A stretch of DNA of 64,000 nucleotides from Phymatolithon calcareum (Eukaryota; Rhodophyta; Florideophyceae; Hapalidiales), in contig OZ345381.1 in the NCBI GenBank assembly GCA_977006965.1, positions 186,001-250,000 on the forward strand. The letters run 5' to 3'. Below, piece by piece: positions 1 to 9,988 of this stretch (its first letter is position 1; each line of letters starts with the position of its first letter). Below the pieces are notes generated by a model. The model did no database searches. It worked only from the letters and a program-made list of their open reading frames with translations, and was not told where the DNA came from. The position numbers and the translations under genes were made by a program.

Positions 1-1117
1 CTTGCTCTTCCGTGGACCCTATTAAGGCACGATCTGAGTCGGAGTATACCATATTGTCTAGGAGAAGCGGTACAACTCGCGGAATGTACTCTCGAAGGCC
101 GTCTTTTGCCCCCTTCATTTCTGCATATGCGCTCCAAAATTCACAAGCTTCAAGGGCGACCTGTTCGTTCTCATGTTTAGAAGAAACCAGCATGTACTCA
201 ATTATATTGCGCATGTAAGGAGCTAACGCCTCGGGCTTAGACTGCAGCATCAAACATATCGCTGTGCATACGCGCTTTCGTACAGCAATTGAAGTATCCT
301 CTGCTATTCGAAATAGTGCCTGACAATACGCATCTATACAAGTATGGAGAATGGGCGGCATCACCAGCAGAAAATGGTTGATGATTTGCAGCGCCATCGA
401 TCTTAAGTTGCTTTGCGGGTGGTTGCAAAACAAAATAACTTTCGGCACCACAAGATCCAAAGGGTTCGATGGATCTTGGTCCAAAAGATGAGGAATGTCT
501 TCAGCGAGTCTGCAAAGCACGGTCAACGCTCCATCCATGGCAGCATCAACGCCAGAGTCGAGACACCGCAAAAGAGTTGGACACAGATCCGGCCATGAAC
601 TTACGCCGGTCTTGTCCACAATGGTAGCAATGCAAATGGCAACCGAGGCACGCACAGAACGCAAGTCGTCGCCAATTGCACGGAGTAGTTCACCGTTAAT
701 GAATGCCTGTCTCTCTTGTGGAAGATTCTTGTAGAGCAGGCGAATATTATTCTTCAAGAGAAGTCCGGCAACCTGCCGCACACTAGCCGCTTGTGACGGG
801 TCGGCGACAAGATGGTGAACCTGCTGCTGCTGTGACGCACTAGCGGTAGACTGCGCGGCATCTTGCGGAATAGGGAATGCACAACCCCGCACGAGAATGT
901 GCGCGAGGTAGTTGTTGAAATCCGAGTTTGTCGCGTAGGCCTCTAGTTGACGATAAAGCGTACCGTGTACGGCAGAGCTCGCCGAGGTCGACTCGCGAAG
1001 CATGCCGACAACATGTTTGAGCGCGCCAGGTTCAGGGACCCACTGCGAAGAGCAGCCTCCGGGTCCACCGGCGCCTTGCACCGCAAACTCGGGCGCGACG
1101 GTCATGACCGCGGCCAT
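1..1117 (-). CDS. TNPO1: Transportin-1 / karyopherin beta-2-like nuclear import receptor, 5' part (runs off left edge)
   Basis: Reading the minus strand from ATG at 1117 gives about 372 codons open to the window edge. After a Gly-rich leader comes QWVPEPGALKHVVGMLRES, then DFNNYLAHIL, LLLKNNIRLLYKN and SVRASVAICIATIV, in the order and spacing of HEAT repeats 1-7 of transportin-1. NIIEYML and NEQVALEACEFW are especially diagnostic of TNPO1. The family carries PY-NLS cargo through nuclear pores under Ran control. The acidic H8 loop and cargo-binding C-terminal HEAT repeats lie outside the window. A second in-frame ATG is at 1105. No intron is needed in the visible part. Ala/Gln-rich residues between repeats 1 and 2 look like an extra loop. 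The identification is strong; the exact start is less certain. Confidence 0.93.
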   Translation of the reverse strand, partial: MAAVMTVAPEFAVQGAGGPGGCSSQWVPEPGALKHVVGMLRESTSASSAVHGTLYRQLEAYATNSDFNNYLAHILVRGCAFPIPQDAAQSTASASQQQQVHHLVADPSQAASVRQVAGLLLKNNIRLLYKNLPQERQAFINGELLRAIGDDLRSVRASVAICIATIVDKTGVSSWPDLCPTLLRCLDSGVDAAMDGALTVLCRLAEDIPHLLDQDPSNPLDLVVPKVILFCNHPQSNLRSMALQIINHFLLVMPPILHTCIDAYCQALFRIAEDTSIAVRKRVCTAICLMLQSKPEALAPYMRNIIEYMLVSSKHENEQVALEACEFWSAYAEMKGAKDGLREYIPRVVPLLLDNMVYSDSDRALIGSTEEQ

Positions 1118-2380
1118 GCCGCAAGGCGAAACGGAGCGGGGGTTAGGCGAAGACGAGGAACGAAATTGCAGAGAGATGCCGGCTTTGAGAGTGTGCGGGC
1201 CGGGAGACGGAGATATCGCTTTGGAAAGCGCGGCGGCTCGGTGGAACCGCGAACGGTCGGCGGTGATAATGGCTGGAGCTGTAACCAGAAATCACATGCA
1301 GGCCGTGACAAGGAGGAAGACCGGTGGCCACTTGCAAAATCGTGGTGCGCAGGGCGGGGCAAATACGTCCTCGGTTGCCCTGAAAATGGAGCGCAAGTAT
1401 CGCTTCAAGGAGTATGAGGTGCCCCGCTGTTTCGCGCCCTTCTTCTTGAATTTTACTGGTCCAGCCACTGCGCATGGCAGTATTTTCATTTATTTTTCTT
1501 CGAAAGCGGTTAAAAATTGAAGATTGAAGATCATCATAACAGATTCCACTACGGATACGTAATTTACCACAGTTTTTATCCTTTTTTTTAATTATAATTT
1601 AAGAAAGAAAAGTCGACGTTAATTACTCACAGCTGGCTCCAATGATGGGGCGCTTACACATTTGGGCACTTACGCGTGCACAATTGGAGAAACTGAAGAT
1701 CTAGAAAACTTGTAAATTTCAAAATATATTTTTGAGAAAAACTGATCCTGAGCAGCTAGCCTTCTACAGTACTGGCATATCTTACAGTGTTCGAATACGG
1801 CCTGGCGTGCTTGTAACGGATAATAACTCTGTAAGGATCAGCTGATTCTGTTTTGATAAATATCGATATATCAGCTACACAGCGCGGTGCAAGGTGAATA
1901 TCAGAAGAGAGCTGAAATATCAGATTCCCGGTGATCTCATTCGATCTCTATCAAAGGGAAACAATATTTTGATAACAATTTGGGGAGCATCGGAAAAATA
2001 AGAAAATTGAAAATATTTTCAGAATCTGATTACTTTTCGTAGGCAGAGAGCTATCATGACCATCGATATTTTGACCAATGGGACGACTTGATGTTTTCTG
2101 ATGTATCGATACTAAACTTGTTGAGACATCAAAATGTCAATCCCCAAAACAGTTTTGTTTTTCATCAGAAAAATATCCAAGGGGAAATTAAAGTTCATTT
2201 AGGGCAGCTGAGCACGTTCTACTCAAGAAAGTGTCTTCTCAGCTCTGTTCTTTGTAATAAGCACGGCTTCGTCGATGAACATGTGACCGATCGTCGCGAG
2301 CATCTGAACCTGGTTAACAAATTTTTTTGATCAGCTCGTAACTGTAAACTTTCGTCTGTTTTCTTCTCCTTTGCGCAGTG
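1118..2380. other. Intergenic region between transportin and a membrane protein gene
   Basis: AT-rich from about 1480 onward with several short palindromes, for example around the ATCGAT-rich stretch at 1858-1875. The last 20 bases (about 2358-2377) are pyrimidine-rich and end in CAG just before the next ATG. That looks like a 3' splice site and may mean a 5'-UTR intron for the next gene. No coding sequence was recognised. Confidence 0.5.
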
Positions 2381-2968
2381 ATGTCTCGATCTAAGGGGTT
2401 GCTGTCCCGGGCACGGCAATTGATTCGAATCGCAGACTTGGTGCTGAATGTGTTATTCTGGTTCTGTCTGCTCTTCCTATTCGGCGGTGGTCTTCTTCTC
2501 GCGCTAGGCGCTTTGTCCGTCCACCCACTCCTAAGTGGGCTAGTGCTGCTCGTTGCTGGAGTTGCGGCGTATGTCCTACATGAAAAGAAGGAGAAGGTTA
2601 GCGGACTGCTTGAGATGGCCGGCGGGGTTGTGGATGATGGTGGTAAAGGTCAGAGTGCACGTCAACGTGTTGTCGACCTGCTCAAATCCCTCGTCGAGGA
2701 AGCACTTGGCGCTGCTGCCTTGTCATTTGCAATTGTGCCGGGAGCTATCGCTTTTGTCGGTGTTATCCTCGCTTTCCTAAAGTATGGTGTTGCCGCGTCG
2801 TTGCTGTTCACTGTTGCGATAGTTGTTTCTGTGGGCGCTGCATGCCTTTATTTCGTTATCCGCTTCTTTGCTCTACGCGAAATCGATCATGTCGTTGGTG
2901 GCCTCCTTGGGGAAGGTAAAGCAGGAGACAAGGCAGAGAGCGAGCGAGAACCACTGCTCATAAGATAG
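2381..2968 (+). CDS. Small four-helix integral membrane protein, unknown family
   Basis: 195 residues from the ATG at 2381. Hydrophobic helices lie at about residues 21-45 and 50-66, with a second pair at about 112-136 and 138-160. A charged loop (EKKEKV to GKGQSARQR) separates the pairs, and the tail ends ESEREPLLIR. The acidic dileucine-type tail (EREPLL) resembles endolysosomal or Golgi sorting signals, and the basic N-terminus suggests a cytosolic N-terminus. I do not recognise the family. The upstream bases TTTTCTTCTCCTTTGCGCAG look like a splice acceptor, so an upstream non-coding or short coding exon is possible. Uninterrupted length and clear alternation of hydrophobic helices make this a real gene. 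Confidence 0.7.
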   Translation: MSRSKGLLSRARQLIRIADLVLNVLFWFCLLFLFGGGLLLALGALSVHPLLSGLVLLVAGVAAYVLHEKKEKVSGLLEMAGGVVDDGGKGQSARQRVVDLLKSLVEEALGAAALSFAIVPGAIAFVGVILAFLKYGVAASLLFTVAIVVSVGAACLYFVIRFFALREIDHVVGGLLGEGKAGDKAESEREPLLIR

Positions 2969-3941
2969 CATCACGTTTTATTGGCCGGTCCGTATGGGGC
3001 TGTTCCCCTTTTTTCCAGTGGCCGTATGCGGACATTGGCTCGGGTGCGGTTCCGATGAATATCTGCATATTCTCGATGATATGTATTCGCGCTGGATGTT
3101 CTAGGGAAACACGTATGTATCTCTAAGGGAGCTATGCGACTGTATCGCGTGCCTGGAGTGCCTGACGAGGCATGTTCGAAGAGCCCATAATCCGGATTCG
3201 GGACGCTCTCAGTCCTTCCCATGGAAGAGCATTATTAGCATACCTTAGCGAAGGGAGTAGTCGCGACTGATTGCTGTAGAAGGCAGCAGATACTGTGGGC
3301 GAATACAGCAATGGAAAGTTGAACCGGACGGGGATAAGAGAGGAAGATACAGTTCATTGACGGAAATACGCAACTTGGTTGTGTTGAGCATCGATGTTAA
3401 TGTAGCAAGGGAGCTTAAACATGTGCTGTACCGTTCTGTGTACATCTACGGACTTGATCGCGTTTAGGTCGTCGGAGGTGGACATTCGTCGATTCTGTTG
3501 ACGACGATGAGTGCGGGACAATGCTGAGGAGACTCTGGCTGCATGTCGCTTTTGTATAAACGTACAGTACGTTTCCTGTCGAGATGCTGCAAGCGTTCTC
3601 TGCATACCTAATAAGTTGCACCGAATATGATAGTATTTACTCATGCGCCCTTGTGAGTGTACAGTACTGTATTTGTGCACAACTCGAGTAATTCGGGAGA
3701 AGGCCCCGTGAAAAATGCATGCAGTGCCTGCAGAACGAAAGGGCCGGCAGAGTGATGACAAGCCCTCTTTCTATGAGAAAATATTTCGCGGCAACTCATC
3801 AAACCGTATGCCAAAAACAATAGTGTACAAAAATGGGAATGCAAAATTCCCGCCCGGTCGACACCCAATGCCCCAACCTTACGGTACTTCTTCACCCTTC
3901 TACTTCGCCACAACCTCCTGACGAAGCACCAATTGTGAACA
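2969..3941. other. Intergenic region
   Basis: No convincing coding sequence. Contains the dispersed GTACAGTAC-type motif twice (about 3560-3575 and 3658-3672). Confidence 0.45.
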
Positions 3942-4463
3942 ATGGAGTCCGGCACGCTACCAAGCAGTTCAAGCAGCGGCGCCCCACGCGGGAAGCAGAC
4001 AACCCTGGCCGGTCGCCCGACGACGCGGCGGGGGACAGCCCCAGTGTTGCTGTCAAGAAAGAAAGGTGCGGCAATTGCGAAGAGGCCGTCCGCGCGCACG
4101 CGGCGAAAAGAGCCTGTGCTCACTGGTCGTATGACGTACCGATGGTCATTTATTCAGAAGCCCAAGCGGTCGAAATTGGGAGCAACTGCGATTACCGGTG
4201 TGCGGTCGGCGCTCGGGTGGTTCAAACCAGATGCCCCCGGAATGTATGTGCTTGCGCTGCACGTCAAGGGTCATGGAGCGACGTACAAGGATGAGATTCA
4301 AGTGCGCGTTTTGGGCGAGGAAGATGAAAAAATTGCAGAAACTGTCACTGACGATGGGACTTTTATCTGGAAGGGGCCAAATGCTAAGGGTGGTATCAGT
4401 CCCAGTCTCAGTCCCGACCATAGCGCTGGAACTGGGGTAGGAAGCTCGAACGGGAAGAGCTGA
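3942..4463 (+). CDS. Small basic protein with a PKD/Ig-like beta-sandwich segment
   Basis: 173 residues from ATG 3942. Residues 1-60 are Ser/Arg/Lys-rich and low complexity (SSSSSGAPRGK, PTTRRG, RTRRKEP). Residues about 64-125 read TYRWSFIQKPKRSK, then GWFKPDAPGMYVLALHV and DEIQVRVLGEED. This has the order of a PKD/REJ-type domain: Trp-Ser-Phe, then Pro-x-x-Ser, then F-x-P-D-x-x-G-x-Y-x-L-x-L, then a final beta-strand. No signal peptide or membrane helix is visible, which is odd for a fold usually found extracellularly. The basic leader looks like a nuclear signal. The PKD assignment is inference from residue pattern only; the tail is Ser/Gly-rich and disordered. Confidence 0.5.
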   Translation: MESGTLPSSSSSGAPRGKQTTLAGRPTTRRGTAPVLLSRKKGAAIAKRPSARTRRKEPVLTGRMTYRWSFIQKPKRSKLGATAITGVRSALGWFKPDAPGMYVLALHVKGHGATYKDEIQVRVLGEEDEKIAETVTDDGTFIWKGPNAKGGISPSLSPDHSAGTGVGSSNGKS

Positions 4464-5530
4464 GCTTTCGTTCTGATGACTGCATTCGTGTGCTCTCTTG
4501 CCGCAAGGACGTCGCAATTTCTGCTCGTGTGCAGAACGCTTTGTGTTCTCTTCTGGACAATGCATACAGGAAATATATATGGTTTCCGAGCTCAGAAAGA
4601 ACAGGCAACTCTGGGAACGCGGCTACGGCATAGGCTTGGGTAGTTTATTGAAATTTGCCTATTGAGCGAAAAGAATTGAATTAACAATCGACCTACTTTT
4701 TATCCTGTAATAGCGTCTCAATTCAAAAACTGTGTTAGACCCCTGATGTCACAACTCAAAACTGAATGTTTGCTCATGATGATGAGCTTTGTCCCCAGTC
4801 ATTCCTCAGTCGCCATCCGCATTCTCCGATGCCAGGGAAGGACTATAGCTCGCCCAGTTCAGTCTCGGCTGTCATTTCTACACGCTCAGTACTGTAGTGC
4901 TAAAGCGGCCCACACGTTTTTCTGGACTAAACCAAGAAAGCTCACACGTTTCCCAAGAGTAGCCTTCTGGCGAACCCCAAACGTTTGCGTCTCACAATGT
5001 ATACATCTAGAAACAGAGCAAGTTTTGCCCTATCCCTGGAATTACGAGAAATATGGTCGACCGCAAGGTGCTGACGGAAACGAGCGTATTGCGACAAGAG
5101 AGCGATTCACAGACATCAACAATACCTTGAGTGCGCGATATTAGTACCGCAAGATTATCTACACATTGTGTACACAGGCGTGATTATTGGACAATCCAGG
5201 AAGGTGACTCCCTCCATTTGCTCTTTTCCTGTTTGCAGTTCAGCGCACAGGGCCGGAGTGGAAGCGCGACTCCGCGAGCGTACAGTAGGCAATTACGTGG
5301 TAGTGCTCATCTGTTTACTTGCACAAGAAAAAAACACGTGTCCACGTTTGCAACCACATCATATCGCGAAGGGCATCATGATTCATCTGGATTGCCAATG
5401 CAAGAGCAGCGCCAAGCCGCCTCCAGCAGTCTTCACTTTGCGTATCTCCTTTTATTACGGCGTTCGTCGCCCTTCCCCTTTCGGTCACCCTGCGAGCACC
5501 GCGCGACAGAGAATACCCACTGCGTGCTTC
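4464..5530. other. Intergenic region and likely promoter/5' UTR of the WDR26-like gene
   Basis: No recognised coding sequence. The frame of the downstream gene stays open upstream to 5168. That stretch is compositionally unlike the protein and is better read as 5' UTR. A GTACTGTAG motif lies near 4890. Confidence 0.4.
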
Positions 5531-7457
5531 ATGGCATCTCCACCATCAAGTGGCCTCTCTTCACGCTCCGCCACTCCCTCGGAGCATCCCACCCCGGACC
5601 CGGCACATCCAAGTATCAGCGCCACGACGAACGGAAACACAAACATAAGCCGAAACGGGGTCGCGATGGACACGGACGCACTCGTAAGCGCCATTGTCAA
5701 CGGCCACTCGACAAACGGCGTTGACACCTCGATCGATGCCTCCAAGTCCGCGCTAGGACTCGACCGCGTGGAACTTGTTCGTATTATCGCACAAGCAATG
5801 CGCAATCTCGGCTATTCTCACTCCGCCGCAGAACTTGAACGCGAATCCGGCGTCGAGGCCATGTCGAGCGATATGCGCCGTCTCCGTGAATGTGTGCTGT
5901 CGGGGCTTTGGGATGAGCTCGAGGGTATTCTCGAACGTGTTAACGTGTTCAAATCAGAGGCTGACGCTCGAGCTGCGCGATTTGTGCTTTATGAGCAGAA
6001 ATTTCTCGAACTGCTTGAGAAGGGGCACACGGCTGACGCACTGTCCTGTCTGCGCAATCAGCTTACTGAGTGCAGTCCGACTCCAAAGGCGTTACATCGT
6101 CTCCCTATGCTGCATATGTGCCGCACGCCCGAAGAGCTCCGCCGACGCGCGGACTGGCCTGGTGCTGGTACTGAGTCGCGCATGAGAGTACTTGAACGCC
6201 TACGTGCATACATTCCACACGCTCATCTACTTCAGGAGAACCGATTGGAGACGCTGCTGGTGCAGGCAATTCAAATGCAGAAGCGGAAATCAAAGTTTCC
6301 GTATACGAAGCAAACTCGCGTTTGTCTTCTGGAAGATCTTGAGCATATGTCACAGAGGCTGCCAAGAAATGTGCTTCATAAATTGACCGGTCATACTGAT
6401 GAAGTCTGGTTCGTGCAGTTTTCGCATAGTGGTGAATTGTTGGCTTCGGGATCAAAAGACAAATCGATCATTATCTGGGATTGTGCGCAGGTATATGCGG
6501 GTGCGATTCGTGCGTCGGATGCTGTGCGTTTTCGGCTTAAAGGGCATGAGAAAGATGTGTGCTTTATTGCTTGGTCACCAGATGATACACGGCTTCTTTC
6601 GTGTGGCTCAGATTCCAGTGTTCTATTGTGGGATGTCAGCAGTGGGGAAGAGGTTCGCGCCTTCAAAAAGCACACCAAACAGGTCATGGCATGCGTATGG
6701 ATGCCACATGGACGAACGTTCTTCAGTGGCAGTTCTGATAAGAAAATTTTTGAATGGGATGTGTTATCTGGGGAAGCGATTTCGTCTTATCCTATGTCGC
6801 GTCAGGTGATGGACCTTGCATTATCAAAAGATGGAAAGCGATTGGTTTGTTGTGATTCGGATCGCAAAATCACTCTATTCGATACGGATTCTCAGACGCA
6901 GATTCGTTCAATGACGGAGAGTATGAATATTACGTCATGCAGTTTGGCGCATGATGGAGTCTCTTTACTTGTGAATATCACGTCAACTAGTACGGACCAG
7001 TTGAAAAATGCAACAGATTCGGAGATTCATGTGTGGGACATTGATGCTGGTGAGATTGTCAAGAAGTTTAAAGGCTTCAAACAGTGCCGGTATATCATTC
7101 GGGGATGTTTTGGAGGTCATGAGCAGATGTTTATATTGTGCGGGTCAGAAGATAAGCTTGTTCATGTTTGGGACCGTGAAACTGGCGATCTTATTCTCCG
7201 TCTTGAAGGGCATACGCAGACTGTGAATAGCGTCGCGTGGAGTCCTGTAGATGCGCAATTGTTTGCTTCTGGGTCCGATGATGGGACCGTCATTGTAAGT
7301 TCTGCATGCTCGTCTTTTATCTTATCCTTGTTTGTTCTCCCTTGGATTCGAACTAACATTTTCTTTTTATATTGTGTCTCTTTGACAAATGCAGATGTGG
7401 GGTGTAGATCCAGAACTTCGAGGTCCCCAAGCGTCAGAGTTATTGCACTCATTGTAA
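5531..7457 (+). CDS. WDR26: WDR26/GID7-like LisH-CTLH-WD40 protein (GID/CTLH ubiquitin ligase subunit)
   Basis: Two exons, 5531-7294 and 7395-7457, flank a 100-nt intron (GTAAGT to ATGCAG); 608 residues. Residues 1-75 are Ser/Thr/Pro-rich. A LisH motif (about 77-109, ELVRIIAQAMRNLGYSHSAA) and CTLH region (about 112-175) precede the WD40 propeller, which starts near 283 (VLHKLTGHTDEVWFVQFS). Repeated GxDxxVxxWD-type ends follow (SKDKSIIIWD, GSDSSVLLWD, SSDKKIFEWD). The last exon supplies the final strand, MWGVDPELRGP. In yeast and animals this subunit joins the CTLH E3 complex and recruits substrates. The start at 5531 is chosen because upstream codons look non-coding; ATG 5666 is a shorter alternative. 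Convergent with the PWWP gene. A damaged second copy lies at 13.8-15.0 kb. Confidence 0.88.
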
Positions 7458-7581
7458 ATTAACATAACTTTTTAGACACAAAGCGAAAAATCGATGTTTA
7501 TCTCTATTTTGATGCCGCCGAGTGGAAGCCTGAGATTTCTAAAACATCATTCCCGTCACTGTACTCCATCCTCAGTGCAAC

Positions 7582-9249
7582 TCAGCTCTCAGCATCACCC
7601 ATGTCTAGAATCTCGTCTCCATCCGCAATACGACGCTGCGCCACAACACGCTTATGGTTTTCTAACACTTGAATCTCTGCCTTCAATTCTGCTATTCTCT
7701 CCTCAAGCGACTGCAGCTCCGATACGAGGTCTTGTGTGGATTTCTTGACGTCCATCAACTTAGCCTCGAATGCAGATCCTGTGCTGAGAACTTCTTGTGA
7801 AGTCTTCTGAAGGTCAGTCATGATGGACTTCGAAGACCCAGACTTTACACCATCACCATTGCTCTTTCTCATCTTAGCAGACTTCGGCATGCAGGCACCG
7901 AAAGGTCTTCGTCGAGGAGTAAGTTGCGAATGGTTTTCCACAATCTCGCTCGAGGAGGGGTTTAAATTTTCGCTCTGAGATTGGGTTGCCCATCGAGACT
8001 CTGATCGGGATTCCACTCCGTCCGCTTCGCAAGAAGGAATATCACTGCCATCAATCACAGTTTCAGCTACGAATGCGTTTTTGTTCGATAGTGCTTCAGT
8101 TGCTGTTTCTGCTGCGGTTGTTTCCTGCGGCAGGACATATGGCGTGTTCTCCGAAAGAGGGTCTGATTTCTCAAGATCTCTGTGTTTTTCAAGATGCGTC
8201 TCACCGTTCGTAGGAGCATCTGGAAACTCGTGTATCTCAGGGCGTGGTCTTTCGGCACTTGTATCATCGATTAGCGGAGGTCCAAGAATGCTATAATCCC
8301 AGGCAGGTAGGTCTAAATCAGGTGCCTCTTCGCTCGACTGGTACAGCGCATGAAAATTGGACAAGCTGAGGTCAAGCGAAGGCATTTCGTCTTCGATTTC
8401 ATCGCCATCCTGCGTCGCTTCAAGTTGTTTGGCAAAGCGCTTAAATTCGGGTCCACGAATCTTTTGCCTCTGATAAGTTGTCCCATTCGCAAGAATCCAC
8501 TCATTTGCTTCTTTGCAAGCCTGTAGAATAGCACACTTTTGATCGGACGCCTCGTTAAGTTTGGCGATGTTCCTGGTGTATTCCAAAATACTGTCAGCAT
8601 TGACGACATAAATGTGCTGACTATCGTTAAAAAAATCAACTCTCTTATCATCCGCAGCTTCGCCCTCCGACGGAGTCGTGTCCCACTTCTGGCACCACTC
8701 TCTCTCAAGGATGACCCCTGGCCACCACGGCCAGCCCTCCAGGCGGGCCCATACAGTTATGCCAGCTTCAAGTGGAGGAATCAGATCTTTTGCGAGCGAC
8801 AAAAGCATCTCATCGATGAAGCTATTCGGTTCGAACACGCTGTGCTCCGCAAACACGCATAAAGCTGCCTCGCATTCCATGCTCATGTCCTGAAGCTCAG
8901 TGGTCATGAATGATGGAGCTCGTATCTTCTCCTGCTGGAATTGAACTCCGCGGGCGTGAATCCAGACATTTGCACGGCGACAGGCGAGGATGACATCGTT
9001 CAAATATCCTCGACTTTTGCGGAGATAGCCCATGTTGCTTGTATATTCTTGAAGGATTCCAATGCCGATGACTGCCAGGCTCTGTTCTTCGTCAAAGAAC
9101 TCCAATGTGCGTGTATCTGGCGTCACCTCCGGTAGCTGCTCACCAGGATCGAGTTTCGCCATCGCCGCCCTGGGATCCAGTATCACCGCCGGCCAGTACG
9201 GCATGCCGTCAACGGCCGCCCACACGACTGTATTTGGACGTAGCCACAT
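7582..9249 (-). CDS. Double-PWWP-domain chromatin protein with C-terminal coiled coil
   Basis: 555 residues, single exon, ATG at 9249. The first PWWP-like domain begins NTVVWAAVDGMPYWPAVI (about residues 6-100) with FFDEEQSLAVI as its later strand. The second, about 165-265, has the classic WARLEGWPWWPGVILE with VDFFNDSQ. Both are followed by a matching helix (CRRANVWIHARG; CKEANEWILANGTTYQRQKIRGPEF), so the whole unit is duplicated. A long acidic, Ser-rich linker precedes a basic patch (TPRRRPFGA, KSAKMRKSNG) and a coiled coil at about 485-540. PWWP domains bind methylated histone tails and DNA, so a chromatin reader role is likely. The family beyond PWWP is not recognised. A shattered copy lies at 16.5-18.4 kb. 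Confidence 0.85.
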   Translation of the reverse strand: MWLRPNTVVWAAVDGMPYWPAVILDPRAAMAKLDPGEQLPEVTPDTRTLEFFDEEQSLAVIGIGILQEYTSNMGYLRKSRGYLNDVILACRRANVWIHARGVQFQQEKIRAPSFMTTELQDMSMECEAALCVFAEHSVFEPNSFIDEMLLSLAKDLIPPLEAGITVWARLEGWPWWPGVILEREWCQKWDTTPSEGEAADDKRVDFFNDSQHIYVVNADSILEYTRNIAKLNEASDQKCAILQACKEANEWILANGTTYQRQKIRGPEFKRFAKQLEATQDGDEIEDEMPSLDLSLSNFHALYQSSEEAPDLDLPAWDYSILGPPLIDDTSAERPRPEIHEFPDAPTNGETHLEKHRDLEKSDPLSENTPYVLPQETTAAETATEALSNKNAFVAETVIDGSDIPSCEADGVESRSESRWATQSQSENLNPSSSEIVENHSQLTPRRRPFGACMPKSAKMRKSNGDGVKSGSSKSIMTDLQKTSQEVLSTGSAFEAKLMDVKKSTQDLVSELQSLEERIAELKAEIQVLENHKRVVAQRRIADGDEILDMGDAES

Positions 9250-9988
9250 TGTTATTGCGTCGATCCTTTAGACACAATGAAGACCTCCCGGATAACAATG
9301 TTGCTGGGCGCATAAGTAGAATGGCGGTCACCCAGGATGGCGCGTGGCCGGGCTGACACTAGGTGTACAATTTCCACTGCTAAACCCGAAAATAAAATTA
9401 CCATCCCTTGCTCTTCTTGCGAGAATGAAAAGATGACCAAACCAAGCAGTGCACGGCTTCCAAGGACTATGCGTCCGAGAAGGGCAGGTTTGAAACCCAA
9501 AAAAGATGGAACTCCTCCAACAATGCAAGATATGTCACCAATCCGATTTCAATTGTAGAAAAAACGTCACCCACGATCACACTTCAGAGCTATCTCCATT
9601 GCAGAATTTCGACCATGGGACGTTGACCGTTCACGATGTCTGTAAAATTGGAATCAATTCAGCAGCTCAAAGATTGTTGGTCCCGATGCATCAAACGCTC
9701 TAAGCTTTGGGGCCGTCTTGTATCTTGGCCTATTACGGCCCAAAAGTTGATGCGAAATGATCGACGCACAGAAAAACAAAATTTTCTTGATGCAGACGGC
9801 CGGACAAGGATAACACGATAGAATGCATCGGGAGCAAAATTATTTTCGATCTATATGCTTGAATCTGATCCGCATGGAATTCCTCTTCAAAGCCTATCAA
9901 TAACCTCTTCAAGACTGCTTCTGAGCCCGAACTAATCTTTTGGTACTATAACACGAAAAAAAACACTGCAAGCACAGCAAAAAATCCA
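9250..9988. other. Intergenic region; upstream part of the segmental duplication
   Basis: No gene seen. About 9280-9690 is recognisably similar to 18680-19400, beyond the PWWP start in both copies (shared GTAGAATGGC, CCCAGGAT and GTTCGAGAAGG/GTCCGAGAAGG blocks). The duplication therefore includes the PWWP promoter region. Confidence 0.6.

Noticed and set aside
947-1520. Plus-strand and minus-strand open frames of 86-172 codons
   Set aside because: They overlap the transportin 5' end or its flank in other frames and have no family resemblance.
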